Below are positions 27,155 to 35,529 of a DNA stretch of 58,326 nucleotides, in pieces; the first letter of the stretch is position 1; every line of letters begins with the position of its first letter. The notes under the pieces are model-generated. The model did not search any database. It worked only from the letters and a program-made list of their open reading frames with translations, and had not been told where the DNA came from. The stretch lies in NCBI RefSeq assembly GCF_013816785.1, contig NZ_JACDDV010000006.1, positions 18,020-76,345 of the forward strand. Reading direction: 5' to 3'. Made by a program: the position numbers and the translations under genes. This stretch comes from Sphingomonas sp. (lineage in GTDB: Bacteria; Pseudomonadota; Alphaproteobacteria; Sphingomonadales; Sphingomonadaceae).

Positions 27155-27160
27155 GATCAA

Positions 27161-27727
27161 TTACTGACGCTCGATTGCCGAAGAGAGAGCGGCGCGCGCG
27201 CGGCGTATCCTCGTCTCAACGGCCTTTTCGCTAATCCCAAGCGCCTCGGCTGTTTCCGCCTGACTGAGACCCTCGATGGCATGCATGATGAGTGGTTCGC
27301 GAAGCGAAGTGGGAAGGATTGCTATGGCCCGTTTCACGCGCTCGAGTTCCTGCCGGTCTGCAGCGATATCCTCTGCTCCGCGCGCGTCGTCGATGACGGC
27401 GCGGGTTTCGTCAACGGGGAGGATAAACGAGATCAGCCGACGGACCTTACGCCTTCGCGCCCAGTCGCGGCATTTGTTGATCGCGATGCGCGACAGCCAG
27501 GCGCGCATCGGCCGGGACTGATCATATTGAGTGAGAGATCGATAGGCTGCAACCAGAGTCTCCTGAAGGATGTCGAGCGCTTCGTCTGCATCGCGTAAAT
27601 TGTGGGCGATTAAACGAAAGAGGGGTTCCTTGTTGCGGCGCACGATTTCGGAGAACGCGGCATCCCGCCCGGCAAGGCTCAGCGCAGCGAGCTCGCCATC
27701 GGTAAGAGCCGAAGGATCGAAACTCAC
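27161..27727 (-). CDS. ECF RNA polymerase sigma factor, CnrH-like
   Basis: Extracytoplasmic-function sigma factor of 188 residues. Region 2 (about 25-95) includes DADEALDILQETLVAAYRSL and AWLSRIAINKCRDWARRR. Region 4 (about 130-182) ends with EGLSQAETAEALGISEKAVETRIRRARAAL, read in two parts. The next genes upstream on the same strand encode a CnrX-like periplasmic sensor and a small membrane protein in the CnrY position, and copA/copB lie downstream. This suggests a metal-released sigma factor driving the copper genes. The start overlaps the stop of the sensor gene (ATGA). The promoter it recognises could not be identified. Confidence 0.88.
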   Translation of the reverse strand: MSFDPSALTDGELAALSLAGRDAAFSEIVRRNKEPLFRLIAHNLRDADEALDILQETLVAAYRSLTQYDQSRPMRAWLSRIAINKCRDWARRRKVRRLISFILPVDETRAVIDDARGAEDIAADRQELERVKRAIAILPTSLREPLIMHAIEGLSQAETAEALGISEKAVETRIRRARAALSSAIERQ

Positions 27728-28155
27728 CGCGCGTCGTCGGTGAGCGCTCCGACCACCGCGCGGTCGAACTCTGCCGCTTGGTCCGGACGGAGGATCTGAC
27801 GCATCGCGAAAATGTGTGCGAGTGTCTCTTTTTGAAATTCGCCCATCGTCGCATGGCAGCGATCGACCGCTTCACGAACGCGCGGTCCGTTGCCATGCTC
27901 GGTCTCAATGGCATCGGCCAGACGCGCATTTTCCGCGCGTAGTTCCAGCTCCAGCGCACGCCGGCGCACTGCAAACCGCGCCTCTATGTTCGCCAGGGCG
28001 ACCTGTTGCCGGGTATCCAGCTCAAGCCGATGATGAAGCACGTCGTGCAGTTCGGCATCCGCGTGAAGTTTCGGGTCGAAGAGCTCGCGTCCGATAAATA
28101 CACCGGCAATGGCGGCGATCAGCGCCAGGGCAATTGTAAGGAGGTTGCGGCGCAC
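27724..28155 (-). CDS. CnrX-like periplasmic heavy-metal sensor
   Basis: Membrane-anchored periplasmic protein of 143 residues. An N-terminal helix (about 5-23) is followed by an all-helical domain of the Metal_resist/CnrX/ZraP type. A His-rich first segment (HADAELHDVLHHRLELD) could bind metal, then come long amphipathic helices rich in Arg, Glu and Ala and the pattern LRPDQAAEFDRAV. In Cupriavidus, CnrX senses Ni/Co and controls the CnrY-CnrH pair; here the adjacent genes point to copper. Three bases from the preceding gene and overlapping the sigma gene. Confidence 0.8.
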   Translation of the reverse strand: MRRNLLTIALALIAAIAGVFIGRELFDPKLHADAELHDVLHHRLELDTRQQVALANIEARFAVRRRALELELRAENARLADAIETEHGNGPRVREAVDRCHATMGEFQKETLAHIFAMRQILRPDQAAEFDRAVVGALTDDAR

Positions 28156-28158
28156 GGT

Positions 28159-28443
28159 CTAGCGAGCACCAACAAGAAGGGTCGAAGGTGCCAAAGGCGC
28201 GTCGAGTCCGAACGGCATGGATTGACCAGCGGCCCGCGCAGGATTCGCCGTAAACCCGCCGCCGGCCACGCCCAATATCAGTGCCGACATCAATATACCC
28301 GCTGCAAAGCCACCCCGCGTTCGACCCATAGGGGCACGGCCGATCGCCGCGACGCGCGCCAGCACCATCGCTTCCAGACCATCCAATGCGCCCGGCAATG
28401 GCGCGCCGGCCAACCCCGAAAGCGCTTCATCAATTCGGTTCAT
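28159..28443 (-). CDS. Small single-pass membrane protein in the CnrY (anti-sigma) position
   Basis: The 94-residue product has a short N-terminal cytoplasmic part with a basic segment, one membrane helix (about 45-65, FAAGILMSALILGVAGGG) and a short C-terminal periplasmic tail. Sequence similarity to CnrY is not obvious to me. Topology, size and position as first gene of a three-gene unit with the CnrX-like sensor and ECF sigma factor support an anti-sigma role. Likely transcribed from the divergent region at 28444-28581. Confidence 0.65.
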   Translation of the reverse strand: MNRIDEALSGLAGAPLPGALDGLEAMVLARVAAIGRAPMGRTRGGFAAGILMSALILGVAGGGFTANPARAAGQSMPFGLDAPLAPSTLLVGAR

Positions 28444-28493
28444 CGTGTCCTCCGACCCTGCCCGTGCTCAGTATACGCATATCGGCGGCTCAG

Positions 28494-28524
28494 CCCTCAA
28501 TCGTCCGGACGGGAAGTTTGAGGG
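28494..28524. promoter_or_regulatory. Nested palindromes in the divergent copC / sigma-operon promoter
   Basis: CCCTCAA (28494-28500) and TTGAGGG (28518-28524) form a 7-bp inverted repeat. Between them lies the perfect 10-bp palindrome CGTCCGGACG (28502-28511). This is the only region that can drive both the minus-strand sigma operon (start 28443) and copC (start 28582), so it is a candidate operator. Confidence 0.5.
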
Positions 28525-28581
28525 ATGACGCGACGAGACACGTATTAGCAGTCGCACACCCTGCATATGGAGACCATCGCC

Positions 28582-28962
28582 ATGTATATTCAAAACGCCC
28601 TCGTCGCGCTGGCCGCTTCGGCCCTCATCCCCACAGCTGCATGGGCGCATCCCAAGCTCCTTATTGCCAGTCCGGCCGCCCGATCGACGGTCGCGGCTCC
28701 TGCGGCGATCAAACTTCGGTTCAGCGAACGTCTGATGCCGAAAATGTCGGGCGGGACGATCGTCATGACCGGCATGCCTGGGATGGCGGGCCATGCCCCC
28801 ATGCCAATTAACGGTGTGGCAAGTGCGGTCGGCAAGGATGGCAAGACGCTGATCCTGAAACCCAGGGCACGGCTGAGTCCGGGCACCTATCGCATCAATT
28901 GGCACATTGTCTCTGTCGATACGCACCGCGTGACCGGCACGCACGTCTTCGCGGTGCGATAA
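28582..28962 (+). CDS. copC: Periplasmic copper-binding protein CopC
   Basis: Small periplasmic copper carrier of 126 residues. The start is the ATG at 28582, with GGAGA 8 bases upstream; the ATG at 28567 has no ribosome site. A signal peptide (about 1-22, ending AAWA) exposes an N-terminal His-Pro, the histidine expected to bind Cu(II). The beta-sandwich carries a Met-rich loop (VMTGMPGMAGHAPMP) and the C-terminal IVSVDTHRVTGTHVFAVR with the second Cu(II) histidine. Fits the CopC/PcoC family in length. Four bases separate it from copD. Confidence 0.92.
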   Translation: MYIQNALVALAASALIPTAAWAHPKLLIASPAARSTVAAPAAIKLRFSERLMPKMSGGTIVMTGMPGMAGHAPMPINGVASAVGKDGKTLILKPRARLSPGTYRINWHIVSVDTHRVTGTHVFAVR

Positions 28963-28966
28963 GCCG

Positions 28967-29869
28967 ATGCCGGATTGGGCCTTAGTAACGCTGCGGCTTG
29001 GCCTTTATATCGACCTGACCCTGCTGTTCGGAATCGGCGCTTACAATTTGTACGGGCGATGGCCGGCGCGACCGTCTTCGCGTCGGATCCTGGTCGGGCT
29101 GGCCTTTGCCGGAGTGCCGCTGACCGTCGCGGCCTTCCTGCAAATGACGGCGAACATGTTGGGCACGTCGCTTGCCGAAATCGACGCTGCCACGGCGTCG
29201 ATGGTCTTGTTCGAAACCAATCCCGGGACAGCCGCGCTGGGCCGCCTAGCGGCGCTGGCGGTCGCGGCGGTGGCCGCCATGCGATTCCGCTCAACCGCCG
29301 GCCGCGGCATTTTTGCTCTGTCAGCGGCTGTTGCGTTGAGTTCCCTCGCCTGGTCGGGACATGGCGCGATGAGTGAAGGAAGGGTCGGCTGGCTCCATCT
29401 TGTCGCCGACATCGCCCACTTGCTCTCGGCGGCTGCGTGGGTGGGCGCGCTAGCGATGCTGCTCTTGGCGGTATTCCGGAGCAACGACAGTCGGACGGCT
29501 GTCGAGGAGGCGCACGCCGCGCTCGACAGGTTCGCGCTCGCCGGCACGGTGATTGTCGCGCTGGTCTTGATCTCGGGCCTGGTCAACAGCTGGATCCTGG
29601 TCGGCCCGGATAATGTCGCGGCCTTGCCGGATTCCCTCTACGGGCAACTCCTGATTGCGAAGCTGGTGCTGTTCGTCGCGATGCTCGCGCTTGCATCCGC
29701 AAATCGCTATTTTCTGACGCCGCGACTAGGTACCGCACTCGCCGCTGGCGACATCCGTTCCGCGGTGACGGCGGTAAGGGTCAGCGTTGGCGCCGAGATT
29801 TCAGCTGCCGTGATCATTCTCGCCTTGGTCGCTTGGTTCGGTACATTGATACCGCCAGCGGCGGCATGA
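28967..29869 (+). CDS. copD: Copper resistance inner-membrane protein CopD
   Basis: Multi-pass inner-membrane protein of 300 residues with about eight predicted helices, matching PcoD/CopD and thought to move copper together with CopC. Conserved features include LHLVADIAHLLSAAAWVGALAML near the middle and LYGQLLIAKLVLFVAMLALASANR in the C-terminal half, both given here by position rather than in full. It follows copC by 4 bases. The ATPase gene starts 84 bases downstream behind its own CueR-type promoter. Confidence 0.9.
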   Translation: MPDWALVTLRLGLYIDLTLLFGIGAYNLYGRWPARPSSRRILVGLAFAGVPLTVAAFLQMTANMLGTSLAEIDAATASMVLFETNPGTAALGRLAALAVAAVAAMRFRSTAGRGIFALSAAVALSSLAWSGHGAMSEGRVGWLHLVADIAHLLSAAAWVGALAMLLLAVFRSNDSRTAVEEAHAALDRFALAGTVIVALVLISGLVNSWILVGPDNVAALPDSLYGQLLIAKLVLFVAMLALASANRYFLTPRLGTALAAGDIRSAVTAVRVSVGAEISAAVIILALVAWFGTLIPPAAA

Positions 29870-29899
29870 TGGAAACGCCCGGCACGCAAAAATGAGCGC

Positions 29900-29930
29900 T
29901 TGACCTTGACATGATGTCAGGACTCATGAC
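29900..29930 (+). promoter_or_regulatory. CueR/MerR-type promoter with 19-bp spacer
   Basis: A -35-like TTGACC (29900-29905) and a weak -10-like CATGAC (29925-29930) are 19 bp apart, the stretched spacing typical of MerR-family promoters. The spacer holds the dyad CCTTGACAT-G-ATGTCAGG with one mismatched pair. The regulated unit would be the P1B ATPase and the MerR gene behind it. Confidence 0.7.
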
Positions 29931-29953
29931 GCAAGCGTGAAGGGAATAATCCG

Positions 29954-32317
29954 ATGAATCACGCCGATCACGAGACAAGTTCGAAGCACGGGTGTTGCGG
30001 AGGCAACAAAGCTGGCGGCCTGGTCGCAGAAGCTGTGAAGGATCCGGTCTGCGGCATGACGGTCGATCCCGCCGCGACACCGCATCATGCGCATCATGGC
30101 GGCGAGGAATATCATTTCTGCAGCGCGGGCTGTCGTACGAAGTTCGTCGCCAATCCGGACCGCTATCTGGGCGACTCAACTCGGCCCGAACCGGAGGCGA
30201 CGCCGGGCGCGATGTGGACCTGTCCGATGCACCCCGAAATCAGGCAGGTGGGCCCTGGCACCTGCCCGATCTGTGGAATGGCGCTCGAGCCCGAAGAACC
30301 GTCGCTTGACGGCGCGCCCAATCCCGAACTGGTCGACTTTACCCGGCGGCTTTGGGTTGCCGGCGCCCTGACCGTGCCCTTGTTGATTGTTTCGATGATC
30401 GCCGAGATGCTCGGGCTGCGCATCGTCAGTCCCGCGGCATCGCCCTGGGTCCAGTTGGCGCTCACCGCGCCGATCGTGCTGTGGGCGGGAAAGCCCTTCT
30501 TCGAGCGCGGCTGGACATCGATCCGGACATGGCGCCTGAACATGTTCACGTTGATCGCAATCGGCGTCGGCGCGGCGTTCCTGTACAGCCTTGTGGCAAC
30601 GCTGCTCCCAGATCTCTTTCCCAGCACGTTCCGCATGCATGGCGGGGTGGTGCCTGTTTACTATGAGGCGGCGGGCGTCGTCGTGACGCTGGTCCTGCTC
30701 GGCCAGGTTCTCGAGTTGCGCGCGCGCGCCGCCACCGGAAAGGCGATCCGCGCACTCATGGACCTCGCGCCGAAAACCGCGCGCCGCGTCGGCGCGGACG
30801 GTTCCGAGGAAGAGGTTTCGCTGAGTGACGTGGTGGCCGGCGATCGGCTTCGCGTCCGGCCGGGCGAGGCCATCCCGGTTGACGGGGTCGTGCTTGAAGG
30901 CAGCTCCCCGGTCGACGAGTCGATGCTGACCGGCGAGTCCATTCCGGTCGAAAAAGCGATTGATTCAACTGTCACCGGGGGCACTGTCAACGGAACCGGC
31001 AGCCTTCTCATTGAGGCACGCGCGGTCGGCGCGGACACCATGCTGGGGCGAATCGTGCGGATGGTCGCCGAAGCGCAGCGCAGCCGGGCTCCCATCCAGA
31101 CGGTTGCCGACCGCATCTCGGGCTGGTTCGTGCCCGCCGTGGTGCTCGTCGCGGTTGCAACCTTCATTGTCTGGAATCTCGTTGGTCCTGAGCCGCGCTT
31201 CGGCCACGCTTTGCTGAACGCAATCGCGGTTCTCATCATCGCCTGTCCCTGCGCGCTCGGATTGGCCACGCCGATGTCGATCATGGTTGGTGCCGGGCGT
31301 GGGGCGCATGCAGGCGTGCTAATCAAGAATGCCGAGGCGCTGCAGGCGTTCGAGACCGTCGACACGCTGGTTATCGACAAGACCGGCACGCTGACCGAAG
31401 GCAAACCCAAGCTGATCGGGATCGAAACCGTCGGCGAGGTCTCGGACGATGATCTGCTGCGGCTTTCGGCGGCAGTCGAAGCGCAATCTGAACATCCCCT
31501 CGCCCACGCCATCGTTACCGCCGCAAAAGAGCGCGGGCTGTCGGTCCCTCCAGTCGACGACTTCGCCTCGCAGACGGGACTCGGAGTCAGCGCAATGATC
31601 GAGGGTCGCGATGTCGTCCTCGGCAACGCCGCCCAGATGCAGCGGATCGGCGTCGACACCTCATCGATCGAAGCAGCGGCCGAGGCCCGCCGGACCGAAG
31701 GTGCGGGTGTCATGTTGGTCGCGATCGACGGCCGTCTGGCCGGCCTGCTGGCGGTCGCCGATCCCGTCCGGCCTGCCGCCCGCGACGCGATCGATGCCTT
31801 GCGAAAGGAGGGATTGCGGGTCGTCATGCTCACCGGTGACAATCAGACCACGGCGCAAGCGGTTGCCCGCGCGGTGGGCGGCTTGGAAGACGTCCGTGCC
31901 GGGCTGCTGCCTGAAGACAAGGCGCGGATCGTCACCGAATTGAAGGCGGGCGGAGCCAAGGTGGCGATGGCCGGCGACGGCATCAACGATGCCCCAGCGC
32001 TTGCTGCGGCCGATGTCGGACTAGCGATGGGCACCGGCACCGATGTCGCCATCGAAAGCGCTGGAATGACGCTGACCCGCGGCGATCTATCTGCTATCGT
32101 GCGTGCGCGGCGCCTGGCCCGCGCAACGATGCGCAACATTCGCCAGAATTTGCTCTTTTCGTTCCTGTTCAACGGCATTGGCGTACCGGTGGCCGCTGGG
32201 GTGCTTTACCCGGTCAGCGGCACGCTCATGTCGCCGATGTTCGCCGGCGTCGCGATGGCGCTGTCGTCGTTCACCGTCGTCGCCAACGCGCTGCGCCTCA
32301 ACACGGTGAAGCTGTGA
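29954..32317 (+). CDS. P1B-type heavy-metal (copper) translocating ATPase with YHS and HMBD domains
   Basis: Inner-membrane pump expelling Cu(I) from the cytoplasm. The 787-residue product begins with a Cys/His-rich tail (KHGCCGGNK). A YHS-type metal domain (about 28-72, [16 protein letters not shown]) and an HMBD motif (about 88-112, [15 protein letters not shown]) follow; a GMxCxxC domain is lacking. The ATPase core has [10 protein letters not shown] near residue 430, the phosphorylation site DKTGTLTEG near 475, SEHPLAHAI and [10 protein letters not shown] near 674. The YHS/HMBD N-terminus is common in pumps of copper islands. Start has AAGGGA upstream; stop overlaps the regulator start (GTGA). 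Confidence 0.94.
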   Translation: MNHADHETSSKHGCCGGNKAGGLVAEAVKDPVCGMTVDPAATPHHAHHGGEEYHFCSAGCRTKFVANPDRYLGDSTRPEPEATPGAMWTCPMHPEIRQVGPGTCPICGMALEPEEPSLDGAPNPELVDFTRRLWVAGALTVPLLIVSMIAEMLGLRIVSPAASPWVQLALTAPIVLWAGKPFFERGWTSIRTWRLNMFTLIAIGVGAAFLYSLVATLLPDLFPSTFRMHGGVVPVYYEAAGVVVTLVLLGQVLELRARAATGKAIRALMDLAPKTARRVGADGSEEEVSLSDVVAGDRLRVRPGEAIPVDGVVLEGSSPVDESMLTGESIPVEKAIDSTVTGGTVNGTGSLLIEARAVGADTMLGRIVRMVAEAQRSRAPIQTVADRISGWFVPAVVLVAVATFIVWNLVGPEPRFGHALLNAIAVLIIACPCALGLATPMSIMVGAGRGAHAGVLIKNAEALQAFETVDTLVIDKTGTLTEGKPKLIGIETVGEVSDDDLLRLSAAVEAQSEHPLAHAIVTAAKERGLSVPPVDDFASQTGLGVSAMIEGRDVVLGNAAQMQRIGVDTSSIEAAAEARRTEGAGVMLVAIDGRLAGLLAVADPVRPAARDAIDALRKEGLRVVMLTGDNQTTAQAVARAVGGLEDVRAGLLPEDKARIVTELKAGGAKVAMAGDGINDAPALAAADVGLAMGTGTDVAIESAGMTLTRGDLSAIVRARRLARATMRNIRQNLLFSFLFNGIGVPVAAGVLYPVSGTLMSPMFAGVAMALSSFTVVANALRLNTVKL

Positions 32318-32712
32318 ATATCGGGCAGGCGTCGGGTGCAACCGGCGTGTCGCAGCGGATGATCCGCCATTATGAGAAAATCGGGCTGATCGCGCCGCCG
32401 CCCCGGCGCGAGAGCGGCTATCGCGACTATGGGCAAGCGGACCTCCACCGATTGCGATTCATCGCCAATGCCCGCGACCTCGGCTTTCCGATCGAGGAAA
32501 TACGGTCGTTGCTGGAATTGTGGGGCGACCGCGCCCGGTCCAGCGCGGAGGTCAAGACGCTCGCTCTGGCGCGCGCGGATGAACTCCATCGCAAGTCGGT
32601 GGCGCTGGAGGGGATGCGGACAGTGCTGCTCGAACTTGCCGATCACTGCGCCGGCGATGCACGTCCCGACTGTCCAATCATATCGCGGCTGGCGGACGAC
32701 ACCGAGAAGTAG
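32314..32712 (+). CDS. cueR: CueR-like MerR family copper-responsive regulator
   Basis: MerR-family activator of 132 residues starting with GTG that overlaps the ATPase stop (GTGA). The N-terminal winged helix reads [21 protein letters not shown] and continues [17 protein letters not shown] dimerisation helix and the metal loop CAGDARPDC follow, two cysteines seven residues apart as in CueR (Cys112/Cys120). That spacing indicates monovalent metal sensing (Cu, Ag, Au). It should act on the promoter at 29900-29930. Confidence 0.88.
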   Translation: MNIGQASGATGVSQRMIRHYEKIGLIAPPPRRESGYRDYGQADLHRLRFIANARDLGFPIEEIRSLLELWGDRARSSAEVKTLALARADELHRKSVALEGMRTVLLELADHCAGDARPDCPIISRLADDTEK

Positions 32713-32849
32713 CCAACAGCTTTGTGACGGCTGAGTTTGCTGGGGTGCCCGCTCTGAATATCCCGCGCCAGGCGTCACATCTGACTCAAGGCCTTTTCTT
32801 CGACATTAGCGCGTCGGTGGCTCGACTTTTCGTCCTGCGAGAAGCAAAT

Positions 32850-33491
32850 TCATTTTGAATGGCGCTGGCTTGCCAGCTCATTCAATCGGGCCGCTGCTTC
32901 GGCGCCATCGTCGCGCATGCCCTTCGCGATGCCGAGCTGGTCGGGCTCCCTATAGTTCTGGCTCAGCTTGAACTTGCCTTCGATGGCCGCGATCTCGATC
33001 TCGATTCCGACGATTGCCTTCAATTGTCCGGCGAGGAATTTTTCGGGCGCGTCGCTGGCGGCCCATGGGTTTTCGCGGCCCTGCTCCTGAGTTAAGGTCA
33101 GCGCGTCGACATGCGCGCGAATCCATGACGGATCGTCGATAATTCTCGGCCTTCCCCTCACCTGCACGACGGCATAATGCCAGGTGGGGACCACTTTCCC
33201 GTGGATTGCCTTCGCCGGATACCATGAAGGCGAAACATAAGCTTGCGGGCCGCGAAAGATGATCAGCGCCTCAGGATCATCCCTGAGCACCGGAACATGG
33301 TCATTCGCCTTTGCCAGATGGGCGCGCAGCGTACCGTGTTCCGAAGCATGGGCATCGACCAGAAAGGGGATGAGGTTGGCGATCAGGCCATGCGGACTAG
33401 CCGTCACCAATGAACCCAGCGGATGACTGCGGATCAGATCGTGCATGACCTCGAGGCAGTCTTCGCGAAAGGCGGGCTGTCGGTACATCAT
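32850..33491 (-). CDS. FMN-binding negative transcriptional regulator, PaiB family
   Basis: Protein of 213 residues matching PaiB: N-terminal MYRQPAFREDCLEVMHDLIRS-type start, IRSHPLGSLVTASPHGL, then HGTLRAHLAKANDH and the signature YVSPSWYPAKAIHGKVVPTW with NYAVV replaced by HYAVV. The fold is a split-barrel flavin-binding domain. In Bacillus, PaiB with PaiA affects sporulation and protease genes; elsewhere its role is unclear. A GGAGG ribosome site supports a start at 33491 or the next ATG three bases later. First gene of the accessory region next to the copper island. Confidence 0.87.
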   Translation of the reverse strand: MMYRQPAFREDCLEVMHDLIRSHPLGSLVTASPHGLIANLIPFLVDAHASEHGTLRAHLAKANDHVPVLRDDPEALIIFRGPQAYVSPSWYPAKAIHGKVVPTWHYAVVQVRGRPRIIDDPSWIRAHVDALTLTQEQGRENPWAASDAPEKFLAGQLKAIVGIEIEIAAIEGKFKLSQNYREPDQLGIAKGMRDDGAEAAARLNELASQRHSK

Positions 33492-33541
33492 TGGCCTCCG
33501 AAACTCTGGCGGTCTTATTTCCCCGCGGAAATGGGGCGCGC

Positions 33542-33874
33542 TTAATCATGTGCAAGTCCGGCATCGCCTGGATTCTGATCGATCCAGGTCAAATGCAGGT
33601 GCCCGACTTCGGTGCTCTGCGAACCCCGCAGGAATCCCCGAGCCAGAATCTGATCGACGATCGCGCGGTAGATAGAGGACTTGTCCAGTGCAGCAACGTC
33701 TTGCTCGGAGCGCCAAAGGGTCAGGACGGTGCATCGTTCCTCATTTCGGAACATCAGAACGCCAACGCACCCAGTGATGGATTGAAACATCGGGAGCGAG
33801 ATGTCGCGAGCGAACGCCTCATACTCCTCAACACGAGACGGATCGACTTCGGTCCACCAGCTTCTAGCTATCAT
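33542..33874 (-). CDS. Antibiotic biosynthesis monooxygenase (ABM)-like protein
   Basis: Small protein of about 110 residues. The start is taken at the ATG at 33874 (MIARSWWTEV) with AAAGG upstream; an ATG at 33904 is possible. It has a ferredoxin-like alpha+beta pattern of the ABM superfamily: SRVEEYEAFARDISLPMFQSI, then GCVGVLMFRNEERCTVLTLW and the alternating C-terminal strand. Members act as heme-degrading or quinone-forming monooxygenases, or merely as small-molecule binders, so the substrate is unknown. Codon use is less GC-biased than the core genes. Confidence 0.7.
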   Translation of the reverse strand: MIARSWWTEVDPSRVEEYEAFARDISLPMFQSITGCVGVLMFRNEERCTVLTLWRSEQDVAALDKSSIYRAIVDQILARGFLRGSQSTEVGHLHLTWIDQNPGDAGLAHD

Positions 33875-34067
33875 TTCATGCCTTTTCGTAGCGCGCGCGA
33901 CCAACGGAATGCGGTCGGCGGGCTGCCCCCTATCCGGAATTGCGCGCCTACTAAAGCGATCAGGTCAGCTCCCCCGTCCTCTGGTAAGGGCGAAATACTT
34001 TGCTTTACGAGGCACTGTGTCACCGGTCTTGGGTCGCGACCCAAACTCTCTCTGGGGTCAGTCGTGC

Positions 34068-34478
34068 CTACCGTTTCGCTTCGGTATTGATCAACCATGG
34101 AACTCCGAATTTGTCGGTTAGCATTCCGAATCCCGGTGACCATGGAGCTGCCTGGAACGGCATCGAGGCGCTTCCCCCCACAAGAAGGGCATCGAAAATT
34201 CGCCGCGCCTCCATCTTGTCTGCGACATGTACCGCCACGCTAAAGCCGCCGAGTTTCACGTCGTCCTCGGTAGGAGCATCGCAACCCATCAACGACTGAT
34301 CACCAACATCCAGCCACGCATGCATAATAAGTTTTTCGAATGCAGGGCCGAGCTTCTCCTCGCCAGGTACTTCTCCGAACGTAACCATCGCTTTAATTTC
34401 GCCGCCAAGAACTTCCGTGTAACGCTCGAACGCCTCTGCGCAATCACCCTTGAAATACAAATTAGAGATAATCTTCAC
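34068..34478 (-). CDS. VOC superfamily protein, PhnB/YjdN-like
   Basis: Glyoxalase-fold protein of 136 residues. The pattern NLYFKGDCAEAFERYTEVLGGE at the start and WSPGFGMLTDKFGVPWLIN at the end is characteristic of PhnB-like VOC proteins (3-demethylubiquinone methyltransferase-like annotation). Paired beta-alpha-beta modules lie between. The metal and substrate are not evident. Monocistronic on the minus strand, with a hairpin (34531-34548) upstream. Confidence 0.85.
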   Translation of the reverse strand: MKIISNLYFKGDCAEAFERYTEVLGGEIKAMVTFGEVPGEEKLGPAFEKLIMHAWLDVGDQSLMGCDAPTEDDVKLGGFSVAVHVADKMEARRIFDALLVGGSASMPFQAAPWSPGFGMLTDKFGVPWLINTEAKR

Positions 34479-34530
34479 AATATACTCCGCGTTAAACGAT
34501 CAGAACGACCTGTTTTAAATTTGTTGCCTG

Positions 34531-34548
34531 GCCGAACTAATGTTCGGC
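34531..34548. terminator. Perfect 7-bp hairpin between the LytTR and VOC genes
   Basis: GCCGAAC-TAAT-GTTCGGC is a perfect stem with a four-base loop in the AT-rich gap between two minus-strand genes. It could terminate the LytTR transcript (no clean T run follows) or serve as an operator for the VOC gene. Confidence 0.45.
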
Positions 34549-34635
34549 TTCAGTTTAATGTGATGCGCAGTACTGACTTCTGTCTGCGTCCGCCGGGCGT
34601 AATATCGCGAAAAGCTCTGAACGTGCGAATGTTAC

Positions 34636-35490
34636 TCAATTAATGTTCGACGGATTATAGACACGAGATTGAGCTTCCTGCCTTCCTCTTTCCGAAGAAT
34701 GGAAAAAAGTTGTGCGCGCTGCCCTCGAATATTTACGACCAACCGGAAGTTCATCGCCACTGGCAAAACGAACAATCGTCCTCCCATGAATCGAGCGGCG
34801 TACCGAGGTAACATAGTCTTGCCGAACGATGTACGATCGATGGATCCTTACAAATTTTTGAGGATTAAGCTTATTTGAAAACGAGCCGATCATCTCTCGA
34901 TATAGATGCGTTGAATTTCCGGTATAAAGGCGCACATATCCGCCTTCCGCCTGGATCCAATCAATTTGATTGAAATCGACTCTCACGAACTCGCCGCGGC
35001 GCGGGATCCAAAGGTGGTCGGACTCGAAGTCTGGATGCCGGTGTTGGTTGCGAAGGACTTCGAGAGCAAGCTTGATCTCGCCAAACCGGATTACAGACTC
35101 ACGTGCTTCAAGCGCAGTCCGCGCGCGCGTGAGTGCGACTTCAAGGCGTGAGCGGCGAACGGGTTTTGCCAGGAAATCAAGCGCGCCGGTGTCGAATGCG
35201 TGTACGGCGAACGCGGGAAAAGCACTCACGAAAACTACTAGCGGCGGAGCACGGCTGCCATCTACGAGTTGACCAAATTGCTTAGCGATATTGAAGCCGT
35301 GAAGCCCGGGCATCCCAATGTCCAGCAACAGCAAATTGGGCGATAAAGCCACAATCTGCGAAAGCGCCTCCCCCACGCTACGTGTCCGCGCGACGACCTC
35401 AACACCCGCGCACCGCGAAAGCATGCCCGAAAGCCGATCAACCGCAAGCGGCTCTTCATCGTAAACAAGCACCCGTAAACTTGTCGTCAC
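34636..35490 (-). CDS. LytTR family response regulator
   Basis: Two-domain regulator of 284 residues from a GTG start. The receiver domain (about 5-125) has the acidic pair Asp11/Glu12, phospho-acceptor Asp57 in LLLLDIGMPG, and the conserved Lys in LAKPVRRS. The LytTR DNA-binding domain (about 160-265) shows VRVDFNQIDWIQAEGGYVRLY and NPQKFVRIHRSYIVRQDYV. LytTR regulators normally pair with a membrane 5TM or LytS-type histidine kinase, but none is encoded nearby. Base composition is clearly lower in GC than in the core genes, suggesting acquisition. Confidence 0.9.
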   Translation of the reverse strand: MTTSLRVLVYDEEPLAVDRLSGMLSRCAGVEVVARTRSVGEALSQIVALSPNLLLLDIGMPGLHGFNIAKQFGQLVDGSRAPPLVVFVSAFPAFAVHAFDTGALDFLAKPVRRSRLEVALTRARTALEARESVIRFGEIKLALEVLRNQHRHPDFESDHLWIPRRGEFVRVDFNQIDWIQAEGGYVRLYTGNSTHLYREMIGSFSNKLNPQKFVRIHRSYIVRQDYVTSVRRSIHGRTIVRFASGDELPVGRKYSRAARTTFFHSSERGRQEAQSRVYNPSNIN

Positions 35491-35529
35491 TGCGCTCAGC
35501 CCATGGTTAAAAGATGCACGACTTGAATA

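Noticed and set aside
27020-27160. ECF-type promoter in front of copA
   Set aside because: A GGAAC-like element is present but no matching -10 nor a shared element with the region at 28444-28581 could be established by eye.
30661-31842. A 393-codon minus-strand open frame opposite the P1B ATPase
   Set aside because: Ser/Arg/Thr-rich mirror of the ATPase coding sequence, no domain pattern.
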